Shown here piece by piece: positions 14,121-23,478 of a DNA stretch of 24,967 nucleotides. Source of the DNA: a virus; the IMG/VR virus record IMGVR_UViG_3300032285_002091, positions 1 through 24,967 of that record. The stretch is one strand, 5' to 3'. The notes beneath the pieces are model-generated. The model worked only from the letters and a program-made list of their open reading frames with translations, was not told the DNA's origin and made no database searches. Position 1 is the first letter of the stretch. Each line of letters starts with the position of its first letter. Both the position numbers and the translations under genes were made by a program.

Positions 14121-14363
14121 TGTTCTCGTTTCCAATCTCTCGCCACATCCGAGAAACATGGCGGTGGGGTAGAAGTTTCGGTTGTTTGCAGCGAGGCTGC
14201 TGGAATGAATACCGCGCTACCACGCGGGTCACTGCCACATCGGACTTTTGTTGGTCTAAATCACACCGTCCGGTAGGTGACTACACATCTGCGGAACCAA
14301 CAACCCCATGATAGCACAAGACCCCCACAGAAGGAGGCGGTCTGTGGGGGCTTGCTAAGGGTA
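14121..14363 (-). promoter_or_regulatory. Structured intergenic leader upstream of scaffold and capsid genes
   Basis: This 243-bp gap is the largest in the minus-strand gene block. Read on the minus strand, it holds a strong hairpin (14322-14350), then CCGCG/CGCGG around a 6-nt loop (14212-14227), then GCAGC/GCTGC around a 3-nt loop (14188-14200), before the scaffold start. No convincing -35/-10 promoter was found, but this is where a capsid-operon promoter or processing site would be expected. Confidence 0.45.
14322..14350 (-). terminator. Strong hairpin after the 767-aa internal protein gene
   Basis: CCCCCACAG and CTGTGGGGG form a perfect 9-bp GC-rich stem with an 11-nt loop, 13 nt after the stop codon of the upstream gene. 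On the minus strand it is followed by TCTTGTGCTATC, a weak T-rich tail. It is probably a transcription terminator or attenuator separating internal-protein genes from scaffold and capsid genes. Confidence 0.5.
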
Positions 14364-16667
14364 TCAGTTGTTTGCTTTACCCAACCCAATAACACCCTTA
14401 TCGGTTGCTGCAATGGAACCGCCAGACTCATACTTCTTGCGCTTCACCGTCATACCTGTTTCAAGTGCTTTCTGTGCCTCATAATCAGGGTTACCCTTGT
14501 TGCCTTGCGCACCCGCAATAAGCACATTAGCAACCTGCTGTTGGCTCACTACAGCCTTCTCGCCGGCCACAGTTCCCTGAGCCAAACCAAGGTTTTCATT
14601 TGCAAGTGTTTTCAAATACGATACATTCACATTAGCCGGAACCGCATTCTGCGCTGCCTGCGCAATAACATCACCAGAAATACCCGCCGTTAACAACGCA
14701 GCCTCATTGAACTGCCTCACAAGATCATTAGTTCTCTTAGCAGTAACCTCACGGGCCTTATTTGGGTCAAGGAAAAACGCTGTCAAATCACCCTCACCAA
14801 TACCAAACTGGTTCTGCAACTGGTCACGCAAATCAGCATTCGATTGCAGCGCTGCCTGCTGCGCCATATCAATACGGGTTGTGTACTCATCAGGAGACAC
14901 ATCATTCGTAATAAGAGTAGTGAAATCGGAAGGATTATCGTAAAACCCCACAGGCAAACCAGCTTGCTTAGCCAAATCAGAATACTGCTTCTCCAAAGCC
15001 AACTGGTCACCCTCAGAAATGGGTTGCATCATTGTTGTTTGACCCGCTTGACCGGCAGCCTGAATAGCAGCATCACGGCTCAACTTCGCGGCGAAACGAT
15101 TCTTATACGACGGTTGCTCACGCAAATCCTGCATCACAAGAAAATCATCAAGTTTCCCTGTGGCATCCTTGAACTTAGGATCAGTTTGATACTTGGACAC
15201 TGATGCAGCCAAATCCTGCAAACCATACTGCGCAAACATTGTTCGAAGAATTGAAAGCGAATCAGGCAAATCCATTGCAGTAACCACAGTAGTGTCCTTT
15301 GTTGTGTCTTTCGGTTCAGTTAAAGATTGCAAAACATCCCACGCTATTTTGCTTATCCAACTTTTACCATTCCAGTACTGATTATTCCAAATGTCCCCAA
15401 CCTTGGGATCCTTAGGTGCGTCACTTGGGTTTGTTGTGTTGCTGTTACCCGAATTAATATCCGGCCCTGGTTGCCCATCAACACCCGTAACAGGCGCACC
15501 AGTTGTGTTGTTTGTTGTGCCACCACCTGGGTTCCATTCACCAGATTTAACAAGTTTAGTTTTAAGGGTTGCTTGGCTAGTTGTGATGCTTTGAATGTTT
15601 TTGGGGTCATACTTTTTAACCCAAGCCATGTACTCCGCACCAGCATCCCATTTCTGTTGACTGTTGGCTGGTGCGTTAGCCCACACATCATGCAACCGCT
15701 TACCTTCAACTTTATTGGCAGCCGCATCGTAAGTTGTTTTGTCAACCCATTTTTTTCCATCATAAAACTTGTCACCAGCAGAAGAACCCCACTTGTCACC
15801 CATTTTGGGATTAGCAGGTGGAACAACTTTGTCGTACTCGCTTTGAACCAACCATTTTTTAGATTTAGCGTCGTAAAGTTTTTCACCATCAGCAGAGTTC
15901 CACTTGTCACCCTGCGCTGGACTGGTGGGGGGAACAAGTTTGTTGTATTCCTCTTCCGTTACAAACCCAGTACCTTTGTGCCAAATTTTGTTTGATTCAG
16001 GATCAACTTGGCCCTCTACAAATGCATTTACAGAAGTTGACCCAGTTGAGTTAGTTGTATTAGATGAACTATTTGTAGTAGCCGTTTGGTTTGCTTTATC
16101 AATTCTTGCTTGCGCTTCTTTGACCTTAGAAACATAATTGTTGTAATCAGTGCGGTTGACATTCTTAAAATAATCAGCTGCCGCTTGACCCCATTTGACT
16201 TTATCCGCATCAGTTTTAGCATTAGTGAATTTATTTTTGTAATAGTTAGGTTCAGTTTCCCAACTTTTACCATTCCAAATTTGTTTTCCAGTAGAAGAAT
16301 TCCACTTAGTTCCATCAACAGGATCCTTAGGTGGAACAACCTTGTCATATTCGTTTTGAATCAACCACTTTTTAGACTTGGCATCCCAAAGTTTTTCACC
16401 ATCAGAAGAACCCCATTTGTCACCCTGCGCTGGGTTAACAGGAGGAACAACTTTGTTATACGCATCCTCAAGCAGCCAAGACTTAGATTTAGCATCCCAA
16501 AGTTTTTTGCCATCAGAAGAATTCCACAAGTCGCCTTGCGCTGGTTTAGCAGGGGGAACAAGTTTGTTGTACTCTTCTTCAGTTATAAACCCAACACCAT
16601 TATGCCAAATTTTGTTCGGATTCTCAGGATCAACCTGACCCTCTTTGGGCATTTGAACAAGAGCCAT
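14364..16667 (-). CDS. Internal virion protein with expanded GDxW repeats
   Basis: This 767-residue protein has two parts. The N-terminal 450 residues contain six modules of the type P-x-x-P-x-x-GD-x-W-x(2-4)-DG-x-KLWDAKSK-x-W, at about residues 39-75, 76-112, 113-145, 247-283, 284-313 and 419-444. A Ser/Thr/Asn linker (195-213) separates two copies of a larger block that begins EGQVDPE (9-76 and 218-284). The C-terminal part (about 465-767) has PISEGDQLALEKQYSDLAKQ, AGLPVGFYDNPSDF, ITNDVSPDEYTTRI, GIGEGDLTAFFLDP and an ending GVIGLGKANN. I recognise these from actinophage internal virion proteins, likely ejected with DNA. It starts at ATG 16667 in a TAATG junction with the next internal protein gene. 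Confidence 0.75.
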   Translation of the reverse strand: MALVQMPKEGQVDPENPNKIWHNGVGFITEEEYNKLVPPAKPAQGDLWNSSDGKKLWDAKSKSWLLEDAYNKVVPPVNPAQGDKWGSSDGEKLWDAKSKKWLIQNEYDKVVPPKDPVDGTKWNSSTGKQIWNGKSWETEPNYYKNKFTNAKTDADKVKWGQAAADYFKNVNRTDYNNYVSKVKEAQARIDKANQTATTNSSSNTTNSTGSTSVNAFVEGQVDPESNKIWHKGTGFVTEEEYNKLVPPTSPAQGDKWNSADGEKLYDAKSKKWLVQSEYDKVVPPANPKMGDKWGSSAGDKFYDGKKWVDKTTYDAAANKVEGKRLHDVWANAPANSQQKWDAGAEYMAWVKKYDPKNIQSITTSQATLKTKLVKSGEWNPGGGTTNNTTGAPVTGVDGQPGPDINSGNSNTTNPSDAPKDPKVGDIWNNQYWNGKSWISKIAWDVLQSLTEPKDTTKDTTVVTAMDLPDSLSILRTMFAQYGLQDLAASVSKYQTDPKFKDATGKLDDFLVMQDLREQPSYKNRFAAKLSRDAAIQAAGQAGQTTMMQPISEGDQLALEKQYSDLAKQAGLPVGFYDNPSDFTTLITNDVSPDEYTTRIDMAQQAALQSNADLRDQLQNQFGIGEGDLTAFFLDPNKAREVTAKRTNDLVRQFNEAALLTAGISGDVIAQAAQNAVPANVNVSYLKTLANENLGLAQGTVAGEKAVVSQQQVANVLIAGAQGNKGNPDYEAQKALETGMTVKRKKYESGGSIAATDKGVIGLGKANN
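15336..16553. repeat. Degenerate GDxW module repeats
   Basis: Six DNA segments encode related modules: 16443-16553, 16332-16442, 16233-16331, 15819-15929, 15729-15818 and 15336-15413. The first two are directly adjacent and each 111 bp long. The larger duplicated block spans 16440-16643 and 15816-16013. Copies differ by silent and coding changes, so the expansion is not brand new. Confidence 0.8.
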
Positions 16668-17881
16668 TACTTCACCAAACCAAACTTAGACAAAATAGAA
16701 TTAGCCAAACCATAAGCCTCAGTTTTAGCCATAGAAGTTTTAGACCACGACGGATCCTGACGCAACTTATTAGAAAACTCCGTACCAGTCAACAAACGCT
16801 GCTGACCCTGGTCATCCGTAGTAGCCAAAGCAGCAATATCATGCACATTCAAAGTGTTTGCATTCTTATCCATCATTTGTGCATAAGTGTCCGTGTACTC
16901 CTTCATCAACTGTCGAACAGTCACACCATTATCAATAGCCTGCGCAACATTCGCCCCATACTTAGCTTTAGCCATGCCCTGAACATGCTGGTCAAAGTTT
17001 TCCTGCGTCAAAGTGCCATCCATCAAATAACGCACCGAGTTCATCACAAGAGAATCATCAGGTTTAATACCATAATCTTCAAGGGTTCGTTTCACTGTGT
17101 CCTGATACTGGCCTGCTGTGCCTTGAACATCAGCGGCTTTGCTTTCCTTAGGAACCAACCCTGACATGTAACCCGCTGACCATGCCTTCAAATTGAACCC
17201 ACCCAAACTGGTTGTGTCCGTTCCACCACCAGCAAGTTTTGTGGTTTTTGTGATTTTAGGTGCGGCAGCAGCAGCCTTAATTAATGCTTTCTTGTACGCC
17301 GCTGTTTCCTTATCCGATGGGGCGCGACCAAACGCAGCCTGAAACGCACCCTTAGCAATAAGGGTTGCCTGCTGGTCAGTGAAACCAGTGCGGTTGATTT
17401 GTGTTTGCACATCATTACTTGCCGTAGTGAACCTGGCAATGACTTGCTGGTTGTGGGCAAAATTGTTGTACGGGTCAACCTTTTTGCCTTTACCACCGTT
17501 GTAAACATTCGCTGCATCGATGAAAATTCGGCGCATCACAGTGGTCATGGCTTGCGGGTCGTTGAAAGTTTTATCTTTACCGAAAACCCCTGCGTTGAGA
17601 AGGGTGGTTGCTATTGCCCAGTTCTTAGCATGATTGGGGGAGTTGGCATCAAAAATTGATCTAGTGAAACTTTCTGCCGCGTCCTTCACAGTGGATGTCA
17701 TTGGTTTGCCGTTTCTGTCACCAAACCACACAATTTTCATGTCATCTTGTTGCTGCTGAAATGTGATACCAGATGAACTGAAACCTTGAACTTCCCACGC
17801 TGTTCCATTCCAACTTTGACCATTCCAAGTGTCCCCGATGCGCGGATTAGATGGTGGGGTGGAACCAGTGTAATCAGTCAT
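16667..17881 (-). CDS. Internal virion protein (404 aa)
   Basis: This 404-residue protein begins with one GDxW module (residues 9-31, PPSNPRIGDTWNGQSWNGTAW) of the same type that is expanded in the next gene. The rest is mainly helical, with SPNHAKNWAIATTLLNAGVFG, GFTDQQATLIAKGAFQAAFGR and an Ala/Lys-rich stretch (about 205-222). A C-terminal half follows with YGIKPDDSLVMNSVRYLMDG, TVRQLMKEYTDTYAQMMDKN and AYGLANSILSKFGLVK. It matches my memory of actinophage internal proteins located between the giant protein and the second internal protein. No lysozyme or transglycosylase motif is seen. The start ATG 17881 overlaps the giant gene's stop as TGATG, so the three internal proteins are coupled. 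Likely role: assembly in the head and ejection with DNA. Confidence 0.65.
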   Translation of the reverse strand: MTDYTGSTPPSNPRIGDTWNGQSWNGTAWEVQGFSSSGITFQQQQDDMKIVWFGDRNGKPMTSTVKDAAESFTRSIFDANSPNHAKNWAIATTLLNAGVFGKDKTFNDPQAMTTVMRRIFIDAANVYNGGKGKKVDPYNNFAHNQQVIARFTTASNDVQTQINRTGFTDQQATLIAKGAFQAAFGRAPSDKETAAYKKALIKAAAAAPKITKTTKLAGGGTDTTSLGGFNLKAWSAGYMSGLVPKESKAADVQGTAGQYQDTVKRTLEDYGIKPDDSLVMNSVRYLMDGTLTQENFDQHVQGMAKAKYGANVAQAIDNGVTVRQLMKEYTDTYAQMMDKNANTLNVHDIAALATTDDQGQQRLLTGTEFSNKLRQDPSWSKTSMAKTEAYGLANSILSKFGLVK

Positions 17882-20800
17882 CAGTTTTCTCCTTCAGGAA
17901 CATAAGTGAACTGGTCAGAATCAAGCCAACGGTCATAAAACTGTGCAAACATTGGATTCAATTTCAAATGCTTCACATAAGCGTCACGCTCAACACGCAA
18001 CGACTCCGCAATCTTAGAATCAATACGCGGTGAGTTAGCATGAATCTCAGCTAAAGTTGGTGGGCGGCCATATGTTGCTGTCAACATGTCACGGGTGTAA
18101 TTTTCCAACTGTTTTTGAATATTGTCACGCATACTGAAATACGCTCGAACAAACTTCATATGCTCATAATCCTTACCATTTCTGACAACGGCAGGGTTGA
18201 ACGCAACCTCACGGGCAGCCTGAACATTCTTAATCCAAGCTTTCGTCAACACATTGTTGTAAGCGTCATACCACTCAGGGTTAGATTCCTTCAACTGTTG
18301 AATGTAGGTGCGCTGCCTGTCAGCCAACTCGGGGGCCTGCTGAATGGAAGTCAAATTGTTTTGCGCAAGGAACCCGTTAATATTTTCTTTCATTTTGTGG
18401 TAATCCAACCAGCCCTTAGCAACCTTCGCTAACTTCAAAGCCTCCAAAGGGTTCTTGCGCGCTGTGAAACCTGAACCACGCTTCCACAAGTTAGAAGCAA
18501 CATCAAACTTGCCATTAGTTTCAGTGTCCGTCACCATGGACACATACTCCTCACCAAGACCAGCAACCCTATCCACAAGATCCTTGTGGCGTTTAGCCAA
18601 AAATACGGACTTAGTGGTGGAGTCCATGCCCGATGGGTTTGATGTAAGTGAAGCGTTCAAATACCACATTTGTGGATTTTCTTCCACAAACTTAGCAAAA
18701 CCCTCACGGTTGCCAAACTTGTTTTGGTAATCACGCAACTGTGTTATGTATGGTTGCAACGCTGTTTCGTACCGTGGAACAATAGGAAGCACAAGGTTCG
18801 CTGCTGTTCGAACAAACATGAACATGGTTGCCTCATGTTCCGATTCCTTATAAATTTGGTTCAACGATTTCACTGGTTCATCACCAAGGTTTTGGCGGCG
18901 CAACTTGTTCATAGAAATCGTCAACACCGCTTCAGCGAAACGGTACGAGTCATCACCCTGCGCTGCGGCAGTCAAGTTACGCATCCAAGCCGGACTCAAC
19001 GGGTTAGTGATGGCAGCCAACCAATTGTTTTCACGCGGCAACTGGTCATCAGGAACGAACTTAGACAAAATTTCCCGAGCAGGAAGATGTTGCCCAGTTA
19101 AACGGTACAAGTCCTGGTCAATTTGTGGGTTGCTGCGAATCCACCAACCAACAGGGATTTGCACCACAGGCCCAATACCAGTGGTTTGAATGAGTTGAGT
19201 TGTCAAGTCATCGCCACGCCAGCCGGCTGCAAGCAAATTGATACCAGCTTTAGGCAAAGCCCAAGTGCTGTAAGTTTTCAAAGCCTCAGCCATAGCAGGT
19301 GACACATGGCGAATGGCATTCTCAATGGGTTTGAATACTCTGAAAGTGAGCATTGTTTCACCAGTGTTTGGGTCTTTTTCAACAGTTCCAAGTTTGTCAA
19401 GGTTACGCCATGCTTGTTCAAGTCTGCCAATTTGTTCAGGGTTTTCGTACAACAACCGTGACCATGTGAGCAACGAATTGTTTTGCGCCTGAATGAACGG
19501 GGACAACCAGCTCACTTTTTGACCAACAGCACTTTTACGCATAATGGTGTACAAAGTTTTACGCACATCATTCAACGCTATTTGGCGCGCTGTGGACACC
19601 ATTGTGTCCATCATTTCCTGCGTAATCGTCACATTCTGTGCCATGAGTCGTTCACTTTGTTCAGCCAGTGAACGGTTGTACGACAGTTGCGCAAACGGGT
19701 GACGAACCAGTGTGTCCTCAGGTAAAGACCCCAAATACTTGAAAGCCTTCTGAACAATAGTGTTGTAACCCGCTTTGAAAGTGGTGTAATAACCCCTACC
19801 GTTTTTGATTTCACGCAAAGTTTGAATCTGCTGACCGTGAACAGGAACAGTGTTCTCATTGTTGAACAAATCCCTACGCAACTGGCTACCAAGGATACGG
19901 TTCTTATCCGTAGCCATCTGTCGAATGATTGCATCCTCACCCGCAGCGTGGTCAAAGATTTGTTGCATCCGTTCAGACGCAACCGCTTGCGGTGTCATTG
20001 TTGGGTCAAACTCGCCAATGCTTTTCACACGATCAATGTACGAACGACCCTCAGCTTTGGTTAGCCACTTTTCGCCCGCTGTGATAGCCGCATCAATAGC
20101 ATCATCCGCATTAGGGTGCTTTGCGTATTCGCGTAACAAAACCTCACCAAGGCTGTCGTTACGCAACTGGTGAATGGCCCGTTCCAAAGATGACCAGTAC
20201 GCTTGGTGACCTGTTATTTCTTCAGGGGTGCGACCAGTGTTGAAACGCGGTGGGTCGTGGCGTTCCCAGCGGTCACCAACGGCACGAATTGAATCAAGAG
20301 ATATCACAGATTCAGTGTTGGAATCCAAAATGTTACGCGAATCCGCTGATACTTCACCACGCGCAGCCCTACCCGCTGTGTCAGAGTAAATGCCAGGGAA
20401 GTCGTAATGCCCAATAGGGACATCTTCCACACCACCATAAGCACGGTTCTCTTTGCTGCCAAGTTTTGTCATTTGGGTGTTCCAGTCACGGAACTTTTGC
20501 ATAGTGAAATCAAGGCGCGCTTGGTTAGCGTCAATGATGTCACCGGCAATCCACAAAGAATCATCTTCCGCATCAGCAAGACGCTGCTTAGCGATTTTCA
20601 GTTTGTTTCTGTGATCCCTCAAAGACTCCGTGAGGTCAGCCTCAACTGGCATTCCGGCTTTCTTCTTGGAATCAATAATGTGTTTGATACCAGTAATGGC
20701 ATCTTCAGCGTCAGCAATGTCAGCCAAAGCTTCATCTTTAGTTGCTTGTTGCAACGATTCATGCCACATGCGTTGCTGTGCAAGTTCTTCCTGCTGCATG

Positions 20801-23478
20801 ACCATTGTGTCTTCAAGGTGCGCTGACCACAACTTTGAACGACCCCACACAAACGGTGGAACCTTAGGAATATCAATCCCGTTTTGTGCAAACTCTTTCC
20901 ACTGCTGCAACGAAAAAAGCCGTTCATCAAAACGCGACCAGCGGTTCAAAGCAAAATTTTTGGCACCCTTAGCAACATACGGTGCCATGAACACCATTTG
21001 CCCACCGAAATGGGTTGCTGTGCGTAACCATGCTTCCATAACATTTCGTTGCGTGTACCCAAGTCGAAGCAGAACCGCTGGCCGCCACACCCTGTCCATT
21101 GCGGTGTACAAGGCTTCCGCTGCTTTCGTTGCGGCAACCTTAGGTGGCATGTATTTCAAAGTGTCAATGACACCAAGCAGGTTGTCGGAGAATGCTTTCT
21201 CACCTAACGCTTGGGTGAGTTCACCGATGTGAAGCATTGGGTGTGAAAACTCAAGTTGCGAATCAAGGACGGGTGCGCGCAAAATTTTGCCATCTTCGCT
21301 AATGCCGTAACCTTTTTTGCCCGGCAGTTTTGATTCCTTGAACGCCCGGATTTGTGCTGCCCGTTTGCTTTGGTACGCATCCCAAATTTCATCCGCATAC
21401 ACCCTGACACTGCCGTCAGCGTTGCGTAAAATTTTCCCATCAGCACCACGCAAAGCCCTAGCCCACTGTGGGTTGAAACTTTTAGCGGTAGCAATCACTG
21501 CTTCCCGTTCATGGTTCAACAAAATTTGGCTACGCAAATCACCAATAGACATTTCTCTGCGCAACCTATTCTGGCCCGCTGCAATGAACTCATTCAAAAA
21601 CTGTTCACGCTGCTGCGGGGTGAACTCCCGCACCGATTGCAGCCACGCTTTGTGTTCCAAAATGCCTTCAGATTCGTTCATACCATGCGTGGCAACCCAA
21701 CCATGCGGCAAAGTTTTACCAAACTCGGAACCAATCCACTGCAAATGCACCACAGGTCGAGCCAAATGGTGCAAACGGTACTCCTTGGAAACCCAACCAA
21801 GTTGCGCTGTTGCAGGTGTGTAACCCATTTCAAGGGCAGCAGATGAACGCGCACGATTAGCGCGAAACTCCTCAATGTTCCCATACCTGGCAAACCCGCG
21901 ACGCAACTGGTTACGCATCAACGGCGTGTACTTACCTTCACTCATCACCGCCTCGGACAAAAACTTGTCACGAATCAGCAAATCATCAAGTTCCTTACCA
22001 ATGCGGGCCTGCATTTGCTTATTCTCGGCAACATAATGGGCGATATCCCCACCATGAATTTTCATTGACTCCAGCACGGTTTGCAAATAACTCAAATCGC
22101 CTTGCGACCGGCGAATCATTTCATGCACAACAGGTGCCTGGTCAAACAAACGGGCATACGAATTCACATCACCATACATGGCGTTCACAGCATCCATCAC
22201 CAGTGCTTTATCACCACCCTTAGCGGCGGCAGCGATGATGCTTGAAGCGTTACCAGCGTTCGTCCCAAACCGTTTAATGATGTAATGGTTCATAATCTGC
22301 GACTCGGACATGTTGAAATTGACAACTTGATTTACGAACTCCGCTGGCCCAGCAGCAGCAGTCGGAACACCCTTAGCTTTGACTTCTTCAACTTTCAAAC
22401 CGCTTTTGTAAAAATCTTTTTGCAGTTTTCCGCGCTCAGTTTCAAGTGCTTTGCGTTGCAAATTCAAATCATCTAAAGTTTTTTGCAACGCTTCCGCATC
22501 AAGGCCAGCGAACAAATCACCACTAGCTTTGATTTCATTGATTTGTGCTTCAACAGCGCGCATTTGGTTTGATGTTTCAGCAATGCCCATGCGGTTTGTG
22601 TGCAACGCATCCTGTGCATTGAGGTGAACTGTTTCCGCTTCAACTGTTGCTTGACGCATTTGGTCAAAAAGTGTTTTCTGTTCAGCATCCAAAAAGATGC
22701 CACGGGTTGCATCAATTTTTGGTGCCAATGTTGCAAGGCGCGCTGTTTTCAACACTTTCCCACCAACAACTGTTGGGTCAGCAAAAATGTATCCAGCCAA
22801 ATCAAGCGCACCAGTTGACCATTTCAACAACGGGTTTGTTTTATATTTTTCCCGCTCAAAAGGGTCAAAAATGTTTTCAACATGCGCCACATGCGGAACA
22901 ATGAGTTGTCGAACACCCGGGATTTGGGACATGAAAAACTCGGTTGCTTGACCGGGTGTGATGGGGTTGAAAGAGGAACGGTCAGCTTGATCCCATGCGC
23001 GTTGCCACACATCCCCTGGGTTCAGGAAGTTGCCGTCCTGCAACGCCCCAAGTTCTGCTGCCCCGGTTGTGATTGTGGTGGCGAGGGCTTTGCTCCATGG
23101 TTTCCAAATGTGTTCATCGTAAGCGGTTGCCGCTGCAAGTATTGGCCCGGCTGCTTTGTTGAGTGCTTTTCCAACAAGTTGCGCACCCTGCTGAACAGGG
23201 ATAGCGGTCATCTGATTGCTTTGGTATTGGATGGGTGTTGCTGAGGAAATTGCTTGACCAGTGAAATATGCGGCATATGGTGCAGCAAAATTGGTGACAC
23301 TGTTGACAACACCACCGGTAAACGATTTGAAATGGTCAGCCAAACTGCCATGCGCAGGTTGCGCCCAACCTTTGTTTGCTACACCACCACGACCCTGCCC
23401 TGCTTGTGGTTGAAACTTAGGTGGCGGTGGGTTTTTGTGTTCGTCACGGCTGTGACCAATGCGGGTGTTATCAGCCAC
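17881..23478 (-). CDS. Giant internal virion (ejection) protein, 1865 aa
   Basis: This is the largest gene in the window. The N-terminus is Gly/Pro/Gln-rich, followed by Ala-rich helices with ALDLAGYIFADPTVVGGKVLK (about residues 224-244), a type seen in actinophage internal proteins. A long coiled coil runs from about 265 to 365 and a second from about 885 to 970. LRLGYTQRNVMEAWLR (about 803-818) is another phrase I recall from this group. No RNA polymerase, peptidase or muramidase motif was found by eye. In podoviruses, proteins of this size and position form the internal core and enter the cell to help DNA pass the envelope. The start is GTG 23478, fixed by an in-frame TGA just upstream; it overlaps the 48-aa gene by 8 nt. 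Confidence 0.75.
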   Translation of the reverse strand: MADNTRIGHSRDEHKNPPPPKFQPQAGQGRGGVANKGWAQPAHGSLADHFKSFTGGVVNSVTNFAAPYAAYFTGQAISSATPIQYQSNQMTAIPVQQGAQLVGKALNKAAGPILAAATAYDEHIWKPWSKALATTITTGAAELGALQDGNFLNPGDVWQRAWDQADRSSFNPITPGQATEFFMSQIPGVRQLIVPHVAHVENIFDPFEREKYKTNPLLKWSTGALDLAGYIFADPTVVGGKVLKTARLATLAPKIDATRGIFLDAEQKTLFDQMRQATVEAETVHLNAQDALHTNRMGIAETSNQMRAVEAQINEIKASGDLFAGLDAEALQKTLDDLNLQRKALETERGKLQKDFYKSGLKVEEVKAKGVPTAAAGPAEFVNQVVNFNMSESQIMNHYIIKRFGTNAGNASSIIAAAAKGGDKALVMDAVNAMYGDVNSYARLFDQAPVVHEMIRRSQGDLSYLQTVLESMKIHGGDIAHYVAENKQMQARIGKELDDLLIRDKFLSEAVMSEGKYTPLMRNQLRRGFARYGNIEEFRANRARSSAALEMGYTPATAQLGWVSKEYRLHHLARPVVHLQWIGSEFGKTLPHGWVATHGMNESEGILEHKAWLQSVREFTPQQREQFLNEFIAAGQNRLRREMSIGDLRSQILLNHEREAVIATAKSFNPQWARALRGADGKILRNADGSVRVYADEIWDAYQSKRAAQIRAFKESKLPGKKGYGISEDGKILRAPVLDSQLEFSHPMLHIGELTQALGEKAFSDNLLGVIDTLKYMPPKVAATKAAEALYTAMDRVWRPAVLLRLGYTQRNVMEAWLRTATHFGGQMVFMAPYVAKGAKNFALNRWSRFDERLFSLQQWKEFAQNGIDIPKVPPFVWGRSKLWSAHLEDTMVMQQEELAQQRMWHESLQQATKDEALADIADAEDAITGIKHIIDSKKKAGMPVEADLTESLRDHRNKLKIAKQRLADAEDDSLWIAGDIIDANQARLDFTMQKFRDWNTQMTKLGSKENRAYGGVEDVPIGHYDFPGIYSDTAGRAARGEVSADSRNILDSNTESVISLDSIRAVGDRWERHDPPRFNTGRTPEEITGHQAYWSSLERAIHQLRNDSLGEVLLREYAKHPNADDAIDAAITAGEKWLTKAEGRSYIDRVKSIGEFDPTMTPQAVASERMQQIFDHAAGEDAIIRQMATDKNRILGSQLRRDLFNNENTVPVHGQQIQTLREIKNGRGYYTTFKAGYNTIVQKAFKYLGSLPEDTLVRHPFAQLSYNRSLAEQSERLMAQNVTITQEMMDTMVSTARQIALNDVRKTLYTIMRKSAVGQKVSWLSPFIQAQNNSLLTWSRLLYENPEQIGRLEQAWRNLDKLGTVEKDPNTGETMLTFRVFKPIENAIRHVSPAMAEALKTYSTWALPKAGINLLAAGWRGDDLTTQLIQTTGIGPVVQIPVGWWIRSNPQIDQDLYRLTGQHLPAREILSKFVPDDQLPRENNWLAAITNPLSPAWMRNLTAAAQGDDSYRFAEAVLTISMNKLRRQNLGDEPVKSLNQIYKESEHEATMFMFVRTAANLVLPIVPRYETALQPYITQLRDYQNKFGNREGFAKFVEENPQMWYLNASLTSNPSGMDSTTKSVFLAKRHKDLVDRVAGLGEEYVSMVTDTETNGKFDVASNLWKRGSGFTARKNPLEALKLAKVAKGWLDYHKMKENINGFLAQNNLTSIQQAPELADRQRTYIQQLKESNPEWYDAYNNVLTKAWIKNVQAAREVAFNPAVVRNGKDYEHMKFVRAYFSMRDNIQKQLENYTRDMLTATYGRPPTLAEIHANSPRIDSKIAESLRVERDAYVKHLKLNPMFAQFYDRWLDSDQFTYVPEGEN

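Noticed and set aside
14121-14159. Extension of the scaffold gene upstream to 14159
   Set aside because: The extra residues do not resemble scaffold proteins, and the acidic MSENFFED start is typical of the family.
14188-14280. Possible tRNA or small RNA in the scaffold leader
   Set aside because: The stems are short and cannot be arranged as a cloverleaf; no T-loop sequence was found.
15336-16553. Repeat array considered as CRISPR or tandem non-coding repeats
   Set aside because: The repeats are in frame, degenerate and protein-coding, with no unique spacers between short identical repeats.
15327-16715. Two long plus-strand frames (222 and 209 codons) opposite the repeat-rich internal protein gene
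   Set aside because: They mirror the repeats of the real gene, have no ribosome-binding site and no recognisable protein pattern.
20630-21232. 200-codon plus-strand frame inside the giant gene
   Set aside because: It has no start context, an odd Cys/Ser/Arg composition and no family resemblance; it is a shadow frame.
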